Part shown: one piece after another, positions 1 to 8,463 of the stretch
Layout of the letters: every line of letters begins with the position of its first letter
Position numbering within the stretch: position 1 is the stretch's first letter
Assembly: GCF_024171405.1 (NCBI RefSeq)
Contig: NZ_JALJZT010000002.1
Span: forward strand, 2,108,001 to 2,172,000
Reading direction: 5' to 3'
Origin: Qipengyuania citrea
GTDB lineage: Bacteria; Pseudomonadota; Alphaproteobacteria; Sphingomonadales; Sphingomonadaceae
Length of the DNA stretch: 64,000 nt
Notes under the pieces: generated by a model
What the model was told of the DNA's origin: nothing
Databases searched by the model: none
Seen by the model: only the letters and a program-made list of their open reading frames with translations
Program-made: the position numbers and the translations under genes

Positions 1-507
1 CTCGAGGGCGCCGATGCGGGCGACATGGGCTCGACGCTGCACGCTTTGCGCAACATCGGGGTCGAGATCGAGAGCGACAAGCACGGCATCGACGTGGCCG
101 CGAACGGGCCGCTCAAGGCGCATAATCTCACCACCGCACCCTTCCCGGGGCTGGCCACCGACATGCAGGCGCAATTGATGAGCCTGCTGACCCGCGCCGA
201 GGGCACCAGCGTGCTCAAGGAAACGATCTTCGAGAACCGCTTCATGCATGTGCCCGAACTGGCGCGGATGGGCGCGGATATCGAGACCGAGGGCCGCACG
301 GCGATCGTGCGCGGTCCGGTGGAACTCACCGGCGCGGAAGTGATGGCGACCGATCTGCGCGCCTCGATGAGCCTGGTGATCGCGGGGCTCGCCGCTACAG
401 GCGAGACCACCGTGCGCCGTCTCTACCACCTCGACCGCGGTTATGAGCGGCTGGAAGAGAAGCTCCAGCTGGTCGGCGCAGATGTCGAACGGGTGGGCGA
501 CGAATGA
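1..507 (+). CDS. murA: UDP-N-acetylglucosamine 1-carboxyvinyltransferase, C-terminal part
   Basis: The reading frame is open at the left edge, so only the last 168 residues are present. MurA transfers enolpyruvate from PEP to UDP-GlcNAc, the first committed step of peptidoglycan synthesis, in the cytoplasm. The fragment shows the TDMQAQ segment that carries the family's catalytic aspartate, followed by the [10 protein letters not shown] and DLRAS(M)SLVIAG segments typical of the second EPSP-synthase-like lobe. The full protein is usually about 420-430 residues, so roughly the first 60 percent lies outside. Family assignment is secure; nothing can be said about its promoter. Confidence 0.96.
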   Translation, partial: LEGADAGDMGSTLHALRNIGVEIESDKHGIDVAANGPLKAHNLTTAPFPGLATDMQAQLMSLLTRAEGTSVLKETIFENRFMHVPELARMGADIETEGRTAIVRGPVELTGAEVMATDLRASMSLVIAGLAATGETTVRRLYHLDRGYERLEEKLQLVGADVERVGDE

Positions 508-519
508 GCGCTGGCTGAC

Positions 520-544
520 GGACCTTTCCGGCGATCCGCGCGTT
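520..544 (+). promoter_or_regulatory. Possible EcfG-type promoter, one mismatch
   Basis: GGACC at 520-524 and CGTT at 541-544 are separated by exactly 16 bases. The general stress sigma factor EcfG of alphaproteobacteria reads GGAAC-N16/17-CGTT, so this copy has one change in the -35 element. Transcription would begin near 551, giving a leader of about 20 bases that still contains the ribosome binding site at 553-562 of the small gene at 570. The mismatch in a usually invariant position keeps confidence low. Confidence 0.3.
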
Positions 545-569
545 GGGTCGCCAAGGAAGGAGTTCTCAT

Positions 570-791
570 ATGTTACTCAAGCTCATGGCGCTCGGCGGTA
601 TCGGATATGCCGGTTATCGCTATCTCGAAAAGAACAAGTCCAAGGCGGCGTTTGCCGACAACCAGGGCGATGCATCGATCCGCGACGCAGGTCCCGAATC
701 GATGCGCGACAAGCCCGACGGGACCTGGACCAAGGCCGACGAGGAAAGCGACGAAAGCTTTCCCGCGAGCGATCCGCCCGCCAATTACTGA
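570..791 (+). CDS. Small membrane protein with DESFPASDPP tail, function unknown
   Basis: This 73-residue protein starts at the ATG at 570, nine bases after a clear AAGGAGG-like ribosome binding site; an in-frame upstream ATG at 543 lacks one. Residues 1-17 form a short hydrophobic segment that could sit in the inner membrane. The remainder is hydrophilic and ends in the motif DESFPASDPP, which recurs at the ends of small uncharacterised proteins in many proteobacteria. The biochemical role is unknown. A possible EcfG-type promoter lies directly upstream and a strong terminator follows at 815-844, so it looks like a single-gene transcript, perhaps stress induced (inference). Confidence 0.75.
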   Translation: MLLKLMALGGIGYAGYRYLEKNKSKAAFADNQGDASIRDAGPESMRDKPDGTWTKADEESDESFPASDPPANY

Positions 792-1070
792 TCAGGCGGT
801 TTGAACTGCCGAAGGGGCGGTTGGCGCAAGCCAGCCGCCCTTTTCATATGTGACCAGCCAGATGCGAATCGCCCCCGCCAGACCCGGCGGGGTTTCGGCG
901 CGGATTCGTTCGGCGTCGATCTGCGCGACCAGCGCGTTGATCGACTGGTTGCGCATCCGTGCCGCGGTGGTGAGCTTGTCCCAGAACAGCGGTTCGAGAC
1001 TGATCGAGGTGCGATGTCCGTCGATGCGGACCGAGTATTTCTTGGGGGGGTGGTAAGGGGGCATTTCCAT
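792..1070 (-). CDS. Ribbon-helix-helix domain protein (RHH_4-like)
   Basis: This 92-residue protein contains a ribbon-helix-helix DNA-binding fold of the RHH_4 type: a basic beta strand (KYSVRIDGHRTSISL, residues 11-25) followed by two helices ending near residue 55. Members are small cytoplasmic proteins presumed to bind DNA, with few characterised targets. The gene abuts the small membrane protein gene tail to tail: stop codons occupy 789-791 and 792-794. Its last residues are encoded by the terminator hairpin of that opposite gene. It is divergent from the HTH-DUF4019 gene with an 87-base shared promoter region, so it could act there, but that is speculation. Confidence 0.75.
   Translation of the reverse strand: MEMPPYHPPKKYSVRIDGHRTSISLEPLFWDKLTTAARMRNQSINALVAQIDAERIRAETPPGLAGAIRIWLVTYEKGGWLAPTAPSAVQTA
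815..844 (+). terminator. Rho-independent terminator of the gene at 570
   Basis: An 11-base-pair stem (815-825 with 830-840, one G-U wobble) with a GCAA tetraloop is followed by TTTT at 841-844. It serves the small plus-strand gene ending at 791. It lies wholly within the 3' coding end of the opposite-strand ribbon-helix-helix gene. Confidence 0.75.
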
Positions 1071-1157
1071 AGGCCGCGCGCCCTACAACGCTCGGGCCGG
1101 GGCCGATACGATTTTTTTGGGGTGTGCGGTGAACCGTGCCGCGCCTAGGTTTCGGGC

Positions 1158-1883
1158 ATGGCTGACGGCTATGACGCGCTTACCGAAAAGGAGAAGGAAA
1201 CGCTGCGCCTGATGGCGCGGGGGCACGATGCCAAGTCGGCCGCGAACGCGCTATCCCGGTCGGTACACACGATCAACGAGCGGCTGCGCGGGGCGCGGCG
1301 GAAGCTGGCGGTCACCAGCAGCCGCGAGGCGGCACGGCTGGTGCTCGACCGCGAAGGCGGACCCCACGAAAATCTTGCGGACAAGGATTTGGGGGGAGAC
1401 CCGCGTGCCGGTTCGGATGATCAACCGGGCCGCAGGCGCAAGGGTGCCTGGCTAATCGGAGGAATCTGTATGTCAGTACTGACCGCAGCGCTGCTGCTCT
1501 TCACACCCCTCGCCACCGATGGCGGGGGCTCTCGCGATGCCGAAACCGCGGCGCGCGACGCAGCGGTCGAGTCTGCCGCGCGAAGCTGGCTCGCGCTTGG
1601 CGATGCCGGAAACTGGCAGGCGAGCTACGATGCGGCGGGCGAGAGTTTCCGCTCGGCCAACAGCGTTGCGGGATGGGCCGCGGCGTCGGAGCAGGTCCGG
1701 GTTCCGCTGGGCGCCGTGGTGGCGCGCAATCTGGCGACGATCCGCTACCTCAACGCGCCGCCGCACGGCTATCAGGAAGTCACCTTCCAGACGCGCTTCG
1801 CCAACAAGCCCGACGCGGTGGAGACGGTCACGCTGGTGAAGGAAGATGGCCAATGGAAGGTCGTCGGGATCCTGATCGACTGA
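1158..1883 (+). CDS. Membrane-tethered LuxR-type HTH protein with C-terminal DUF4019
   Basis: This 241-residue protein has three parts. Residues 6-65 form a LuxR/GerE-type helix-turn-helix (LTEKEKETLRLMARG, then a recognition helix with SVHTINERL). Residues 97-118 form one hydrophobic membrane helix preceded by arginines and lysine. Residues about 130-240 match the DUF4019 family. The predicted topology puts the DNA-binding domain in the cytoplasm and DUF4019 in the periplasm, as in ToxR-type one-component regulators. The target genes and the signal are unknown. A G+C-rich hairpin follows at 1894-1919. The HTH and membrane calls are firm; the role as a sensor is inference. Confidence 0.82.
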   Translation: MADGYDALTEKEKETLRLMARGHDAKSAANALSRSVHTINERLRGARRKLAVTSSREAARLVLDREGGPHENLADKDLGGDPRAGSDDQPGRRRKGAWLIGGICMSVLTAALLLFTPLATDGGGSRDAETAARDAAVESAARSWLALGDAGNWQASYDAAGESFRSANSVAGWAAASEQVRVPLGAVVARNLATIRYLNAPPHGYQEVTFQTRFANKPDAVETVTLVKEDGQWKVVGILID

Positions 1884-1893
1884 ACCGACCGGG

Positions 1894-1919
1894 CACGGGG
1901 GGCGCCGGCAGCCCCCGTG
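1894..1919. terminator. Hairpin between convergent genes, likely bidirectional terminator
   Basis: CACGGGGG at 1894-1901 pairs perfectly with CCCCCGTG at 1912-1919 around a 10-base loop. It sits in the 40-base gap between two convergent genes. There is no clear T-run on either strand, so termination is inferred from position and stem strength. Confidence 0.45.
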
Positions 1920-1923
1920 GCCA

Positions 1924-2649
1924 TCAATACATGTGCTGGCCGCCGTTGATGCTCATCGTCGAGCCGGTCACGAATGCGGCATGTTCGGAGCACAGGAAGC
2001 TGACCCCGCGGGCGATCTCGCTGGCCTTGCCCAGTCGCCCGACGGGGATCTTGGCGACGATCTTCTCGAGCACCGGTTCGGGGACGGCGGCAACCATGTC
2101 GGTGTCGATATAGCCCGGCGCGATCGCGTTGACGGTGATCCCGAAACGCGCACCTTCCTGCGCCAGCGCCTTGGTGAAGCCGTGGATCCCGCTTTTGGCG
2201 GCGGCGTAATTGACCTGGCCATATTGTCCGGCCTGACCATTGATCGACCCGATGTTGACGATGCGGCCCCAGCCGCGTTCCTTCATCCCCGCGAAGGTGG
2301 CCTTGGCGGTGTTGAAACAGCCGCCCAGATTGGTGCGCATGACCGCGTCCCAGTCCGCATAGCTCATCTTGAGCAGCGTGCCGTCGCGGGTGATCCCGGC
2401 ATTGTTGACCACCACGTCGATCGGGCCATGCTGCTCGGCGATGCTTGCGCAGGCCGCCTCGACAGCCTCGGGGTCGCCGACATCGAACTTGCTCGTGGGG
2501 ATGCCGGTTTCTTCGGTGAAGCGCTGGGCGGCTTCGTCATTGCCGGCGTAATTGGCGATCACGGTAAAGCCGCGCTCGTCGCGCAAGCGTTCGCAGACTG
2601 CGCGGCCGATCCCGCGCGTGCCCCCGGTTACAATAGCCACCCGTGACAT
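1924..2649 (-). CDS. phbB: Acetoacetyl-CoA reductase (PHB synthesis)
   Basis: This 241-residue short-chain dehydrogenase matches PhaB/PhbB, which reduces acetoacetyl-CoA to (R)-3-hydroxybutyryl-CoA with NADPH for polyhydroxybutyrate synthesis. Visible motifs are the Rossmann glycine motif GGTRGIG near residues 8-14, the NNAG motif near 85, and the active-site YAAAK near 150. The stretches GQAGQYGQVNYAAAKSG and NGGQHMY at the C terminus are typical of PhaB rather than of FabG. The start has a GGGGAGA ribosome binding site. No phaA or phaC lies beside it, but a PHB depolymerase gene is in this window at 28.7 kb. Confidence 0.9.
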   Translation of the reverse strand: MSRVAIVTGGTRGIGRAVCERLRDERGFTVIANYAGNDEAAQRFTEETGIPTSKFDVGDPEAVEAACASIAEQHGPIDVVVNNAGITRDGTLLKMSYADWDAVMRTNLGGCFNTAKATFAGMKERGWGRIVNIGSINGQAGQYGQVNYAAAKSGIHGFTKALAQEGARFGITVNAIAPGYIDTDMVAAVPEPVLEKIVAKIPVGRLGKASEIARGVSFLCSEHAAFVTGSTMSINGGQHMY

Positions 2650-2777
2650 AGTCGATTCTCCCCGGCATTCCCTAGCGTTGCGGCGAGCCTAGGCCAGCGA
2701 CGTGGCGCACGCCAAGCCCCAACGCCAAGCGGCGCTGCGGTGCAATCGTATTTTCGGGTGGGGTCTGCTTAGAAGCT

Positions 2778-3542
2778 TTAGAAGCTGACGCGCGTGCCGA
2801 CATAGACGGCCTGGTCGTCCTCGAGCCCGTCGGTCAGCGGTGCAAGCCGGTTGCTGTCTTTCGACAGGCGGACACCGGCGGTCACATTGAGATTGCCGAC
2901 CACGCGGTAGGAGGTGCTGAGATCGACGCTCTGGTTGCCCGCGCCTTCGAGCGTGCGCGGCGAGCGGCCGGCCCTGTCTTCCTTCTCGAGCGCGAGGCGC
3001 GAATCGAAGCGGCCCGGCTTGGCGGGCTTGTCGCCCTTGTCGAGGGCGTAGCTGGCGAGGTCGGGCATGCCCATGTCGCGCAGGCCGACCGAAACGGTCG
3101 CCGGCTTGGCGGGCTGGGCGAAGCTCTGATAGCCACGCGCCACACCCAGATTGTAGCTGGTCTGGCTGATCGCGAGCACGCGTTCGCGGCTGTCGGCGGT
3201 ACCGGCCGAATCGATCGCGCTGCGGACCGAGATCGCGCGGGCCATGGCGTCATCGACGCGGACCGCGACGGTCACCGTGCGGTCCTTGGTCAGCACCGGC
3301 TTGTTCGCCGGGGTGAAACGCAATCCGTCTTCACCCATTACGGCGGCGACGCGCGCAGCAAGCTGCGGATCGACCTTGGCCGGGGTGAAGCGCAGATAGG
3401 ATACGGTTTCGGGAAGCTCCGCTGCCGCGCTGGTCTGCACCACGGCGAGACCGGCGGCGGGTATCGCCAGCGACAGACCGGCAACAGCCAGCGCCGCGGG
3501 TACGAACCGCGTCTTGCCCTGACTTTTCACCGAACGTGCCAT
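2778..3542 (-). CDS. Exported protein of unknown function, possible outer-membrane barrel end
   Basis: This 254-residue protein begins at 3542, seven bases after GGGAAG; an upstream in-frame start at 3656 would add 38 residues without a ribosome binding site. Residues 1-38 look like a long signal peptide ending in an AAA-type cleavage region. The middle is acidic and basic mixed sequence with no domain I recognise. The last 40 residues alternate polar and hydrophobic residues and end in VGTRVSF, a C-terminal phenylalanine as in beta-barrel outer-membrane proteins. Location in the envelope is likely; function is unknown. Confidence 0.65.
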   Translation of the reverse strand: MARSVKSQGKTRFVPAALAVAGLSLAIPAAGLAVVQTSAAAELPETVSYLRFTPAKVDPQLAARVAAVMGEDGLRFTPANKPVLTKDRTVTVAVRVDDAMARAISVRSAIDSAGTADSRERVLAISQTSYNLGVARGYQSFAQPAKPATVSVGLRDMGMPDLASYALDKGDKPAKPGRFDSRLALEKEDRAGRSPRTLEGAGNQSVDLSTSYRVVGNLNVTAGVRLSKDSNRLAPLTDGLEDDQAVYVGTRVSF

Positions 3543-3878
3543 CGCGAACGAGCTTCCCTTGTTTCTCGGGACTAAAGGCAGAACCGCCCTGAACGGTTCC
3601 TGACTTTTACGCCCTGGCGGGGCGAGTCCTTTTGTTTGTGAAAGCCAAGGTAGCACTCGCGCACCCGATGGCCAGCTTTTCCACAGCGGTTCCGCGCGAT
3701 TGGCGAAAAGTGTTGCGCAGTATCCACAAGCACTTGGCAGAAGGTGCGCAGGCCGCGCGCATGGATTAAGCCCGCATTCACGCGCGCAAGGCTGTGTGAG
3801 GCGCCGATGGCCTATGCCTTGCTCCCAAGCGTGCAGGCTTTATAGAGCCAAGCAATCTGCAGGATACCAAGGATCGAC
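3543..3878. other. 336-base intergenic region with two DnaA-box-like sites
   Basis: No gene is supported in this divergent intergenic region. It holds TTTTCCACA at 3677-3685 and GTATCCACA at 3720-3728, each one base from the DnaA box TTATCCACA. It also holds an inverted repeat GAACCG-N7-CGGTTC at 3581-3599, close to the start of the leftward gene, which could be an operator. A possible promoter for the rightward gene is TTGCTC at 3819-3824 with TATAGA at 3841-3846. Functions are inferred only. Confidence 0.4.
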
Positions 3879-4328
3879 ATGAGCGCTTTCGCAACCATTC
3901 GCCGCCCCGCAACCATCGCCGTTGCGACCGCCGCCTCGCTGGGCCTCGCGGCATGCGGTGGCGGGCGTGAGCGGCCGCAGGCGGACATTGCCGCGGCGCA
4001 GGTCACCACCATCGGGGTCAATTCCTACCTCTGGCGCGCCTCGCTCGATGCAGTGAGCTTTGCCCCGCTGCTCCAGGCCGACAGCAATGGCGGCGTGATC
4101 GTGACCGACTGGTATGCCAATCCGAGCAATCCGGGCGAGCGGGTCAAGATGACCGTCACCATCCTCGATTCCGATCTGCGCGCCGATGCGCTGCGCGTGG
4201 CGGCCAGCCGCCAGGTCAACCAGTCGGGCACCTGGGTCGACGCCCCGGTCCAGGCGGCGACCGTGCAGAAACTGGAAGACATCATCCTGACCAAGGCCCG
4301 CGAGCTGCGCCGCGAAGCGGTCAGCTGA
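3879..4328 (+). CDS. DUF3576 lipoprotein
   Basis: This 149-residue protein is a predicted lipoprotein: a signal peptide ends in the lipobox LAAC with the modified cysteine at residue 26. The rest matches DUF3576, a family restricted largely to alphaproteobacteria and found next to leuS. The motif NSYLWRASLD near residue 47 and the TDWY segment are characteristic. It is exported and probably anchored to the outer membrane; its function is not established. It lies 62 bases upstream of leuS on the same strand, in the conserved order DUF3576-leuS-lptE-holA, which suggests an envelope role alongside LptE. Confidence 0.88.
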   Translation: MSAFATIRRPATIAVATAASLGLAACGGGRERPQADIAAAQVTTIGVNSYLWRASLDAVSFAPLLQADSNGGVIVTDWYANPSNPGERVKMTVTILDSDLRADALRVAASRQVNQSGTWVDAPVQAATVQKLEDIILTKARELRREAVS

Positions 4329-4390
4329 TCGCGGGGGCGGAGCCTTAAAGCGCCTTCCCATAGCCGGTAAAATCCGTAAACGCCGCTCGC

Positions 4391-6913
4391 ATGAGCAGCG
4401 AAACCCGTTTCGATCCCGCCAGCGCCGATGCGCGCTGGCAAAGCGCGTGGGACCAGGCGCAGACTTTCCGCGCGGATAGCGATTCCCCCAAGCCCAAGAG
4501 CTACGTGCTCGAGATGTTTCCCTATCCTTCGGGGCGCATCCATATCGGCCATGTGCGCAATTACACGATGGGCGACGTGCTGGCGCGCTACAAGAAGGCG
4601 GTGGGCCACGAAGTGCTGCATCCGATGGGCTGGGACGCCTTCGGCATGCCCGCCGAAAACGCGGCGATGGAAAAGGGCGTCCACCCGGGCGGCTGGACCC
4701 GCGACAATATCGAACACATGAAGGCGCAGCTGAAGCGTCTCGGCTTCGCGCTGGACTGGTCGCGGGAATTGGCGACCTGCGAACCCGATTATTACGGGCA
4801 CGAGCAGGCGCTGTTCATCGATCTCTACGAAGCGGGCCTCGTCTATCGCAAGGAGAGCGAGGTCAATTGGGACCCGGTCGATATGACCGTGCTCGCCAAT
4901 GAGCAGGTGATCGACGGCAAGGGCTGGCGCAGCGGCGCCGAGGTCGAGAAGCGCAAGCTGAGCCAGTGGTTCCTCAAGATCACCGATTTCGCCGAAGAGC
5001 TGCTCGAAGGGCTCGGCAGCCTCGACAACTGGCCCGACAAGGTCCGGCTGATGCAGGAAAACTGGATCGGCAAGTCCAAGGGGCTCGAATTCAGCTTCGA
5101 CCTCTCGAATGGAGAGACGTTGCCGGTCTATACGACCCGCCCGGACACCATCTTCGGCGCGAGTTTCGTCGCGGTCGCACCGGATCATCCCCTCGCGCAA
5201 GCCGTGGCGGCACAGAACTGCGATGCGGCGAAGTTCATCGCATTGTGCAAGCGAGGCGGCACGACCGCGGCTGAATTGGAAACGGCAGAGAAGCTCGGCT
5301 TCGATACCGGGATCGGGGCGAAGCACCCTTTCACGCAGCAGCACCTGCCCGTCTATATCGCGAACTTCGTGCTGATGGATTACGGCACCGGCGCGATCAT
5401 GGCGGTACCGGGCCACGACCAGCGCGATTTCGAATTCGCCACCAAATACGGCCTGCCGATCCCGCGGGTCGTCGCGGCGAGCGCCGATCAGGCGAACAAG
5501 CCCTTCGCCGGCGAGGCCGAGGCGGGGGAGGGCGTGCTGGTCAATTCGGACTTCCTCGACGGGATGGAAGTCGAGGACGCCAAGCGCGCAATCATCGCGC
5601 GCATCGAGGAACAGGGACGCGGCAGCGGCAAGACCGTGTGGCGCCTGCGCGACTGGGGCGTGTCGCGCCAGCGGTACTGGGGCACGCCGATCCCCTTCAT
5701 CCATTGCGATGCTTGCGGCGTGGTGCCCGCGCCCAAGGACAGCCTGCCGATCACGCTGCCCGAGGATGTCGACTTCCAGACCCCGGGCAATCCGCTGGTG
5801 CGGCATCCGACATGGAAACACGTCGACTGCCCCAAATGCGGCGCCGGCGCGACACGCGAGACCGACACGCTCGACACTTTCGTCGACAGTTCGTGGTATT
5901 TCCTGCGCTTCGCCAGCCAGCCCGCGGACAAGCCGTTCGACAAGGACGAGATCGCCAAGTGGCTGCCGGTCGAACAGTATATCGGCGGGATCGAGCACGC
6001 GATCCTGCACCTGCTCTACGCCCGGTTCTGGACCCGCGCACTGGCGCATATGGGCCAGATCGACGTGACCGAACCCTTCGCCTCGCTGTTCACGCAGGGC
6101 ATGGTCACGCATGAGACCTACAGCCGCAAGGATGGCGGCAAGACCATCTATTATGCGCCCGACGAGATCAGCCGCGAGGCCGAACGCGCGCTGCTCAAAG
6201 ACGATGGCGGCGATGTCGAGATCGGCCGCGTCATCAAGATGTCGAAGTCGAAGAAGAACGTGGTCGACCCCGATACGATCATCGACACCTATGGCGCCGA
6301 CGCGGTGCGCTGGTTCATGCTGTCCGACAGCCCGCCCGAGCGCGACCTGCCGTGGTCCGAAGCGGGCATCGAGGGCTGCTCGCGCTTCGTCCACCGCCTG
6401 TGGCGGCTGTTCGCTGCCCATGCCGCCGGGGCCGTAGGCGAGGACAAGCCGCTGCTGCGCAAGATGCACCAGACGGTTGCGGCCGTGGCGGAGGATATCG
6501 AATCGCTGGGCTTCAACAAGGCGGTGGCGCGAATCTACGAACTGACCGGCGCGGTCGAGAAGGCGCAGCGTTCGGCCAGTCGGTCGGCCGCGATCCGCAC
6601 GCTGGTGCAACTGGTCGCGCCGATGATGCCGCATCTGGCCGAGGAAGCCTGGGCGGCGCTGGGCACCGACGGCCTGGTGGCCGATGCCGCCTGGCCGGCA
6701 GTCGATCCCGCGCTGCTGGTCGAGGACGAGGTGACCATCGCGGTCCAGCACAAGGGCAAGCTGCGCGACACGCTGACCGCGCCCAAGGGCGCTTCGAAGG
6801 AAGATCTCGAAGCGATGGCGCTGGCGTCGGAAAAGGTGCAGCGCTCGCTCGACGGGGCGGAAATCCGCAAGGTCATTGTGGTGCCCGACAGATTGGTGAA
6901 TATCGTCACCTGA
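4391..6913 (+). CDS. leuS: Leucyl-tRNA synthetase
   Basis: This 840-residue class I aminoacyl-tRNA synthetase charges tRNA-Leu with leucine in the cytoplasm. It shows the HIGH motif at residues 51-54 ([10 protein letters not shown]), a CP1 editing domain with the threonine-rich TTRPDT segment near 250, the zinc-like CxxC pairs near 440-490, and the KMSKS loop at 616-620. Length matches bacterial LeuRS. The stop TGA overlaps the ATG of lptE by one base, so translation of the two is probably coupled. Confidence 0.98.
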   Translation: MSSETRFDPASADARWQSAWDQAQTFRADSDSPKPKSYVLEMFPYPSGRIHIGHVRNYTMGDVLARYKKAVGHEVLHPMGWDAFGMPAENAAMEKGVHPGGWTRDNIEHMKAQLKRLGFALDWSRELATCEPDYYGHEQALFIDLYEAGLVYRKESEVNWDPVDMTVLANEQVIDGKGWRSGAEVEKRKLSQWFLKITDFAEELLEGLGSLDNWPDKVRLMQENWIGKSKGLEFSFDLSNGETLPVYTTRPDTIFGASFVAVAPDHPLAQAVAAQNCDAAKFIALCKRGGTTAAELETAEKLGFDTGIGAKHPFTQQHLPVYIANFVLMDYGTGAIMAVPGHDQRDFEFATKYGLPIPRVVAASADQANKPFAGEAEAGEGVLVNSDFLDGMEVEDAKRAIIARIEEQGRGSGKTVWRLRDWGVSRQRYWGTPIPFIHCDACGVVPAPKDSLPITLPEDVDFQTPGNPLVRHPTWKHVDCPKCGAGATRETDTLDTFVDSSWYFLRFASQPADKPFDKDEIAKWLPVEQYIGGIEHAILHLLYARFWTRALAHMGQIDVTEPFASLFTQGMVTHETYSRKDGGKTIYYAPDEISREAERALLKDDGGDVEIGRVIKMSKSKKNVVDPDTIIDTYGADAVRWFMLSDSPPERDLPWSEAGIEGCSRFVHRLWRLFAAHAAGAVGEDKPLLRKMHQTVAAVAEDIESLGFNKAVARIYELTGAVEKAQRSASRSAAIRTLVQLVAPMMPHLAEEAWAALGTDGLVADAAWPAVDPALLVEDEVTIAVQHKGKLRDTLTAPKGASKEDLEAMALASEKVQRSLDGAEIRKVIVVPDRLVNIVT

Positions 6914-7413
6914 TGCGCATCGTCCTCGCCTGTCTCGCCCTGTGCACGCTTTCGGCCTGCGGCCTGTCGCCCATGTATGCTGGCGGCGGCAGCGGCGCGG
7001 TCGCGCAATCCATGGCCGCGATCGAGGTCGCGCCGATCGAGGGGCGGGCCGGCTGGCTGGTCCGCAGCGCGCTCGAGGAACGCTTCGGCGCAGCGGGCAC
7101 GGTCAGCCCGCAATACCGGATCGATGTCCGGCTCGACGACCAGCTCGAAGGGCTTGCGGTGCTGCGCGACGATACGATCAGCCGCGAACGGCGGACGCTG
7201 CGCGCGCGCTATCAGCTGGTCGATCTCGCCACTGGCGAGATCCTGCTTGACGCGACCGATGGCTCGGATGCCGGGATCGACGTGGTGTCGAGCGAATATG
7301 CGGTCATCGCCGCTGAACAGACCGCGCTGCAGAACCTGTCGCAGGATCTTGCGCAGCGGATGATCACGCGGATCGCGCTGGCCTTGCGGCGGCAGGGCGA
7401 CGCGGCACAGTGA
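6913..7413 (+). CDS. lptE: LPS-assembly lipoprotein LptE
   Basis: This 166-residue lipoprotein has the lipobox LSAC with cysteine 16. It matches the LptE family, which plugs the LptD barrel in the outer membrane and helps insert lipopolysaccharide. The YRIDVRLDDQLEGLAV strand and the QAL-type C-terminal helix region fit the alphaproteobacterial LptE fold. It starts in the stop codon of leuS and its own stop overlaps the GTG start of holA, so leuS-lptE-holA form one tightly coupled operon. The lptC-lptA pair lies immediately beyond holA on the opposite strand. Confidence 0.9.
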   Translation: MRIVLACLALCTLSACGLSPMYAGGGSGAVAQSMAAIEVAPIEGRAGWLVRSALEERFGAAGTVSPQYRIDVRLDDQLEGLAVLRDDTISRERRTLRARYQLVDLATGEILLDATDGSDAGIDVVSSEYAVIAAEQTALQNLSQDLAQRMITRIALALRRQGDAAQ

Positions 7414-8456
7414 AGCTCAGCAACCGCGATTTCGCGGCCAAGGGACGCAGCGCCGCCCAGGGCTGCGGCATTTTCTTTTTCTGCGGACAGGACGAAGCGG
7501 GCGCGAGTGCGGCGGCCAACGACCTCGTGACCTGGCTGCCCGAACCGGGCGAACGCGTCGAAATGTCGGGTGCCGAGCTGCGCGGTGATCCCGCGCGGCT
7601 GGGCGATGAGGCACGGACCAATTCGCTGTTCGGCGACCAGCGGCATATCTGGGTACGGGCCAACGGCGACGAGGCGCATGAAGCGCTCAAGGTGCTGGTC
7701 GAAACCAGCGAGGCGGGCGGCGGTAAGGCCTGCCCGGTCATCGTCGTCGCCACCTCGGCCACCGACAAGTCGCGCTCCGCCAAATTGCTCGAAAAGCGCA
7801 AGGATGCGCTGGTGGCGATGTTCTATCCGCCCGACCTGCAATCGGTCACCCGCAGCGTGCGCGGCCTCGCCGACGGGGCGGGGGTGCGGCTGGGCGGCGA
7901 TCTGGCCGAACGGATCGCACGCGCGGCCAATCTCGACGTGCGGCTGGCGAAGAGCGAGATCGAGAAACTCGCGCTCTATCTCGATGCCAGCGCGCAAAGC
8001 CCGCAGAGCGCGACCGCGGAAGACCTCGATGCGATTGGCGCGGCGAGCGAGGACGATGGCTTCACCCCGCTGGTCAATGCGGTGATGGGCGGACAGGCGC
8101 CCAAGGTCGCAGTCGAGCTGGCGCGGATGAAATTGCTCGGGCTCAATCCTGTCGGCGTGTTGCTCGCCTTCGAGCGGCGCGCGGCGCAGCTGGCGCGGAT
8201 CGCCGCGGCGCTCGGTTCGCGCTCTTTCGGCGATCTGGATCGGGGCGAGGAGGCGCGGCTGGGCATCTTCTTCAAGGAAAAGCGCGACATCGGGCAGCAG
8301 CTCGCGCTGTGGCGGCACGGCGACAAGCTCGACCGACTGACGCAGCGCCTCGTCGGGCTCCACCGCGAATTGCTGACCAACAGCCAGGCCGCCGAATTGC
8401 TGCTGGCACAGGGCCTTGCCGATATTGCGCGCGTGGCCGGCGCGCGCGGGCGCTAG
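7410..8456 (+). CDS. holA: DNA polymerase III delta subunit
   Basis: This 348-residue protein is the delta subunit of the clamp loader, which opens the beta sliding clamp during replication. The N-terminal AAA-like domain begins with GCGIFFFCGQDEAG, where the subunit keeps a degenerate nucleotide-binding shape. Helical collar segments follow from about residue 215. The start is GTG at 7410, overlapping the lptE stop by four bases. Its position after leuS and lptE is conserved in alphaproteobacteria. Confidence 0.93.
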   Translation: MKLSNRDFAAKGRSAAQGCGIFFFCGQDEAGASAAANDLVTWLPEPGERVEMSGAELRGDPARLGDEARTNSLFGDQRHIWVRANGDEAHEALKVLVETSEAGGGKACPVIVVATSATDKSRSAKLLEKRKDALVAMFYPPDLQSVTRSVRGLADGAGVRLGGDLAERIARAANLDVRLAKSEIEKLALYLDASAQSPQSATAEDLDAIGAASEDDGFTPLVNAVMGGQAPKVAVELARMKLLGLNPVGVLLAFERRAAQLARIAAALGSRSFGDLDRGEEARLGIFFKEKRDIGQQLALWRHGDKLDRLTQRLVGLHRELLTNSQAAELLLAQGLADIARVAGARGR

Positions 8457-8463
8457 CCGCGGC

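Noticed and set aside
4025..6751. 908-codon open frame opposite leuS
   Set aside because: High-G+C antisense artefact; composition is Arg/His/Asp-rich without domains, and leuS is fully conserved.
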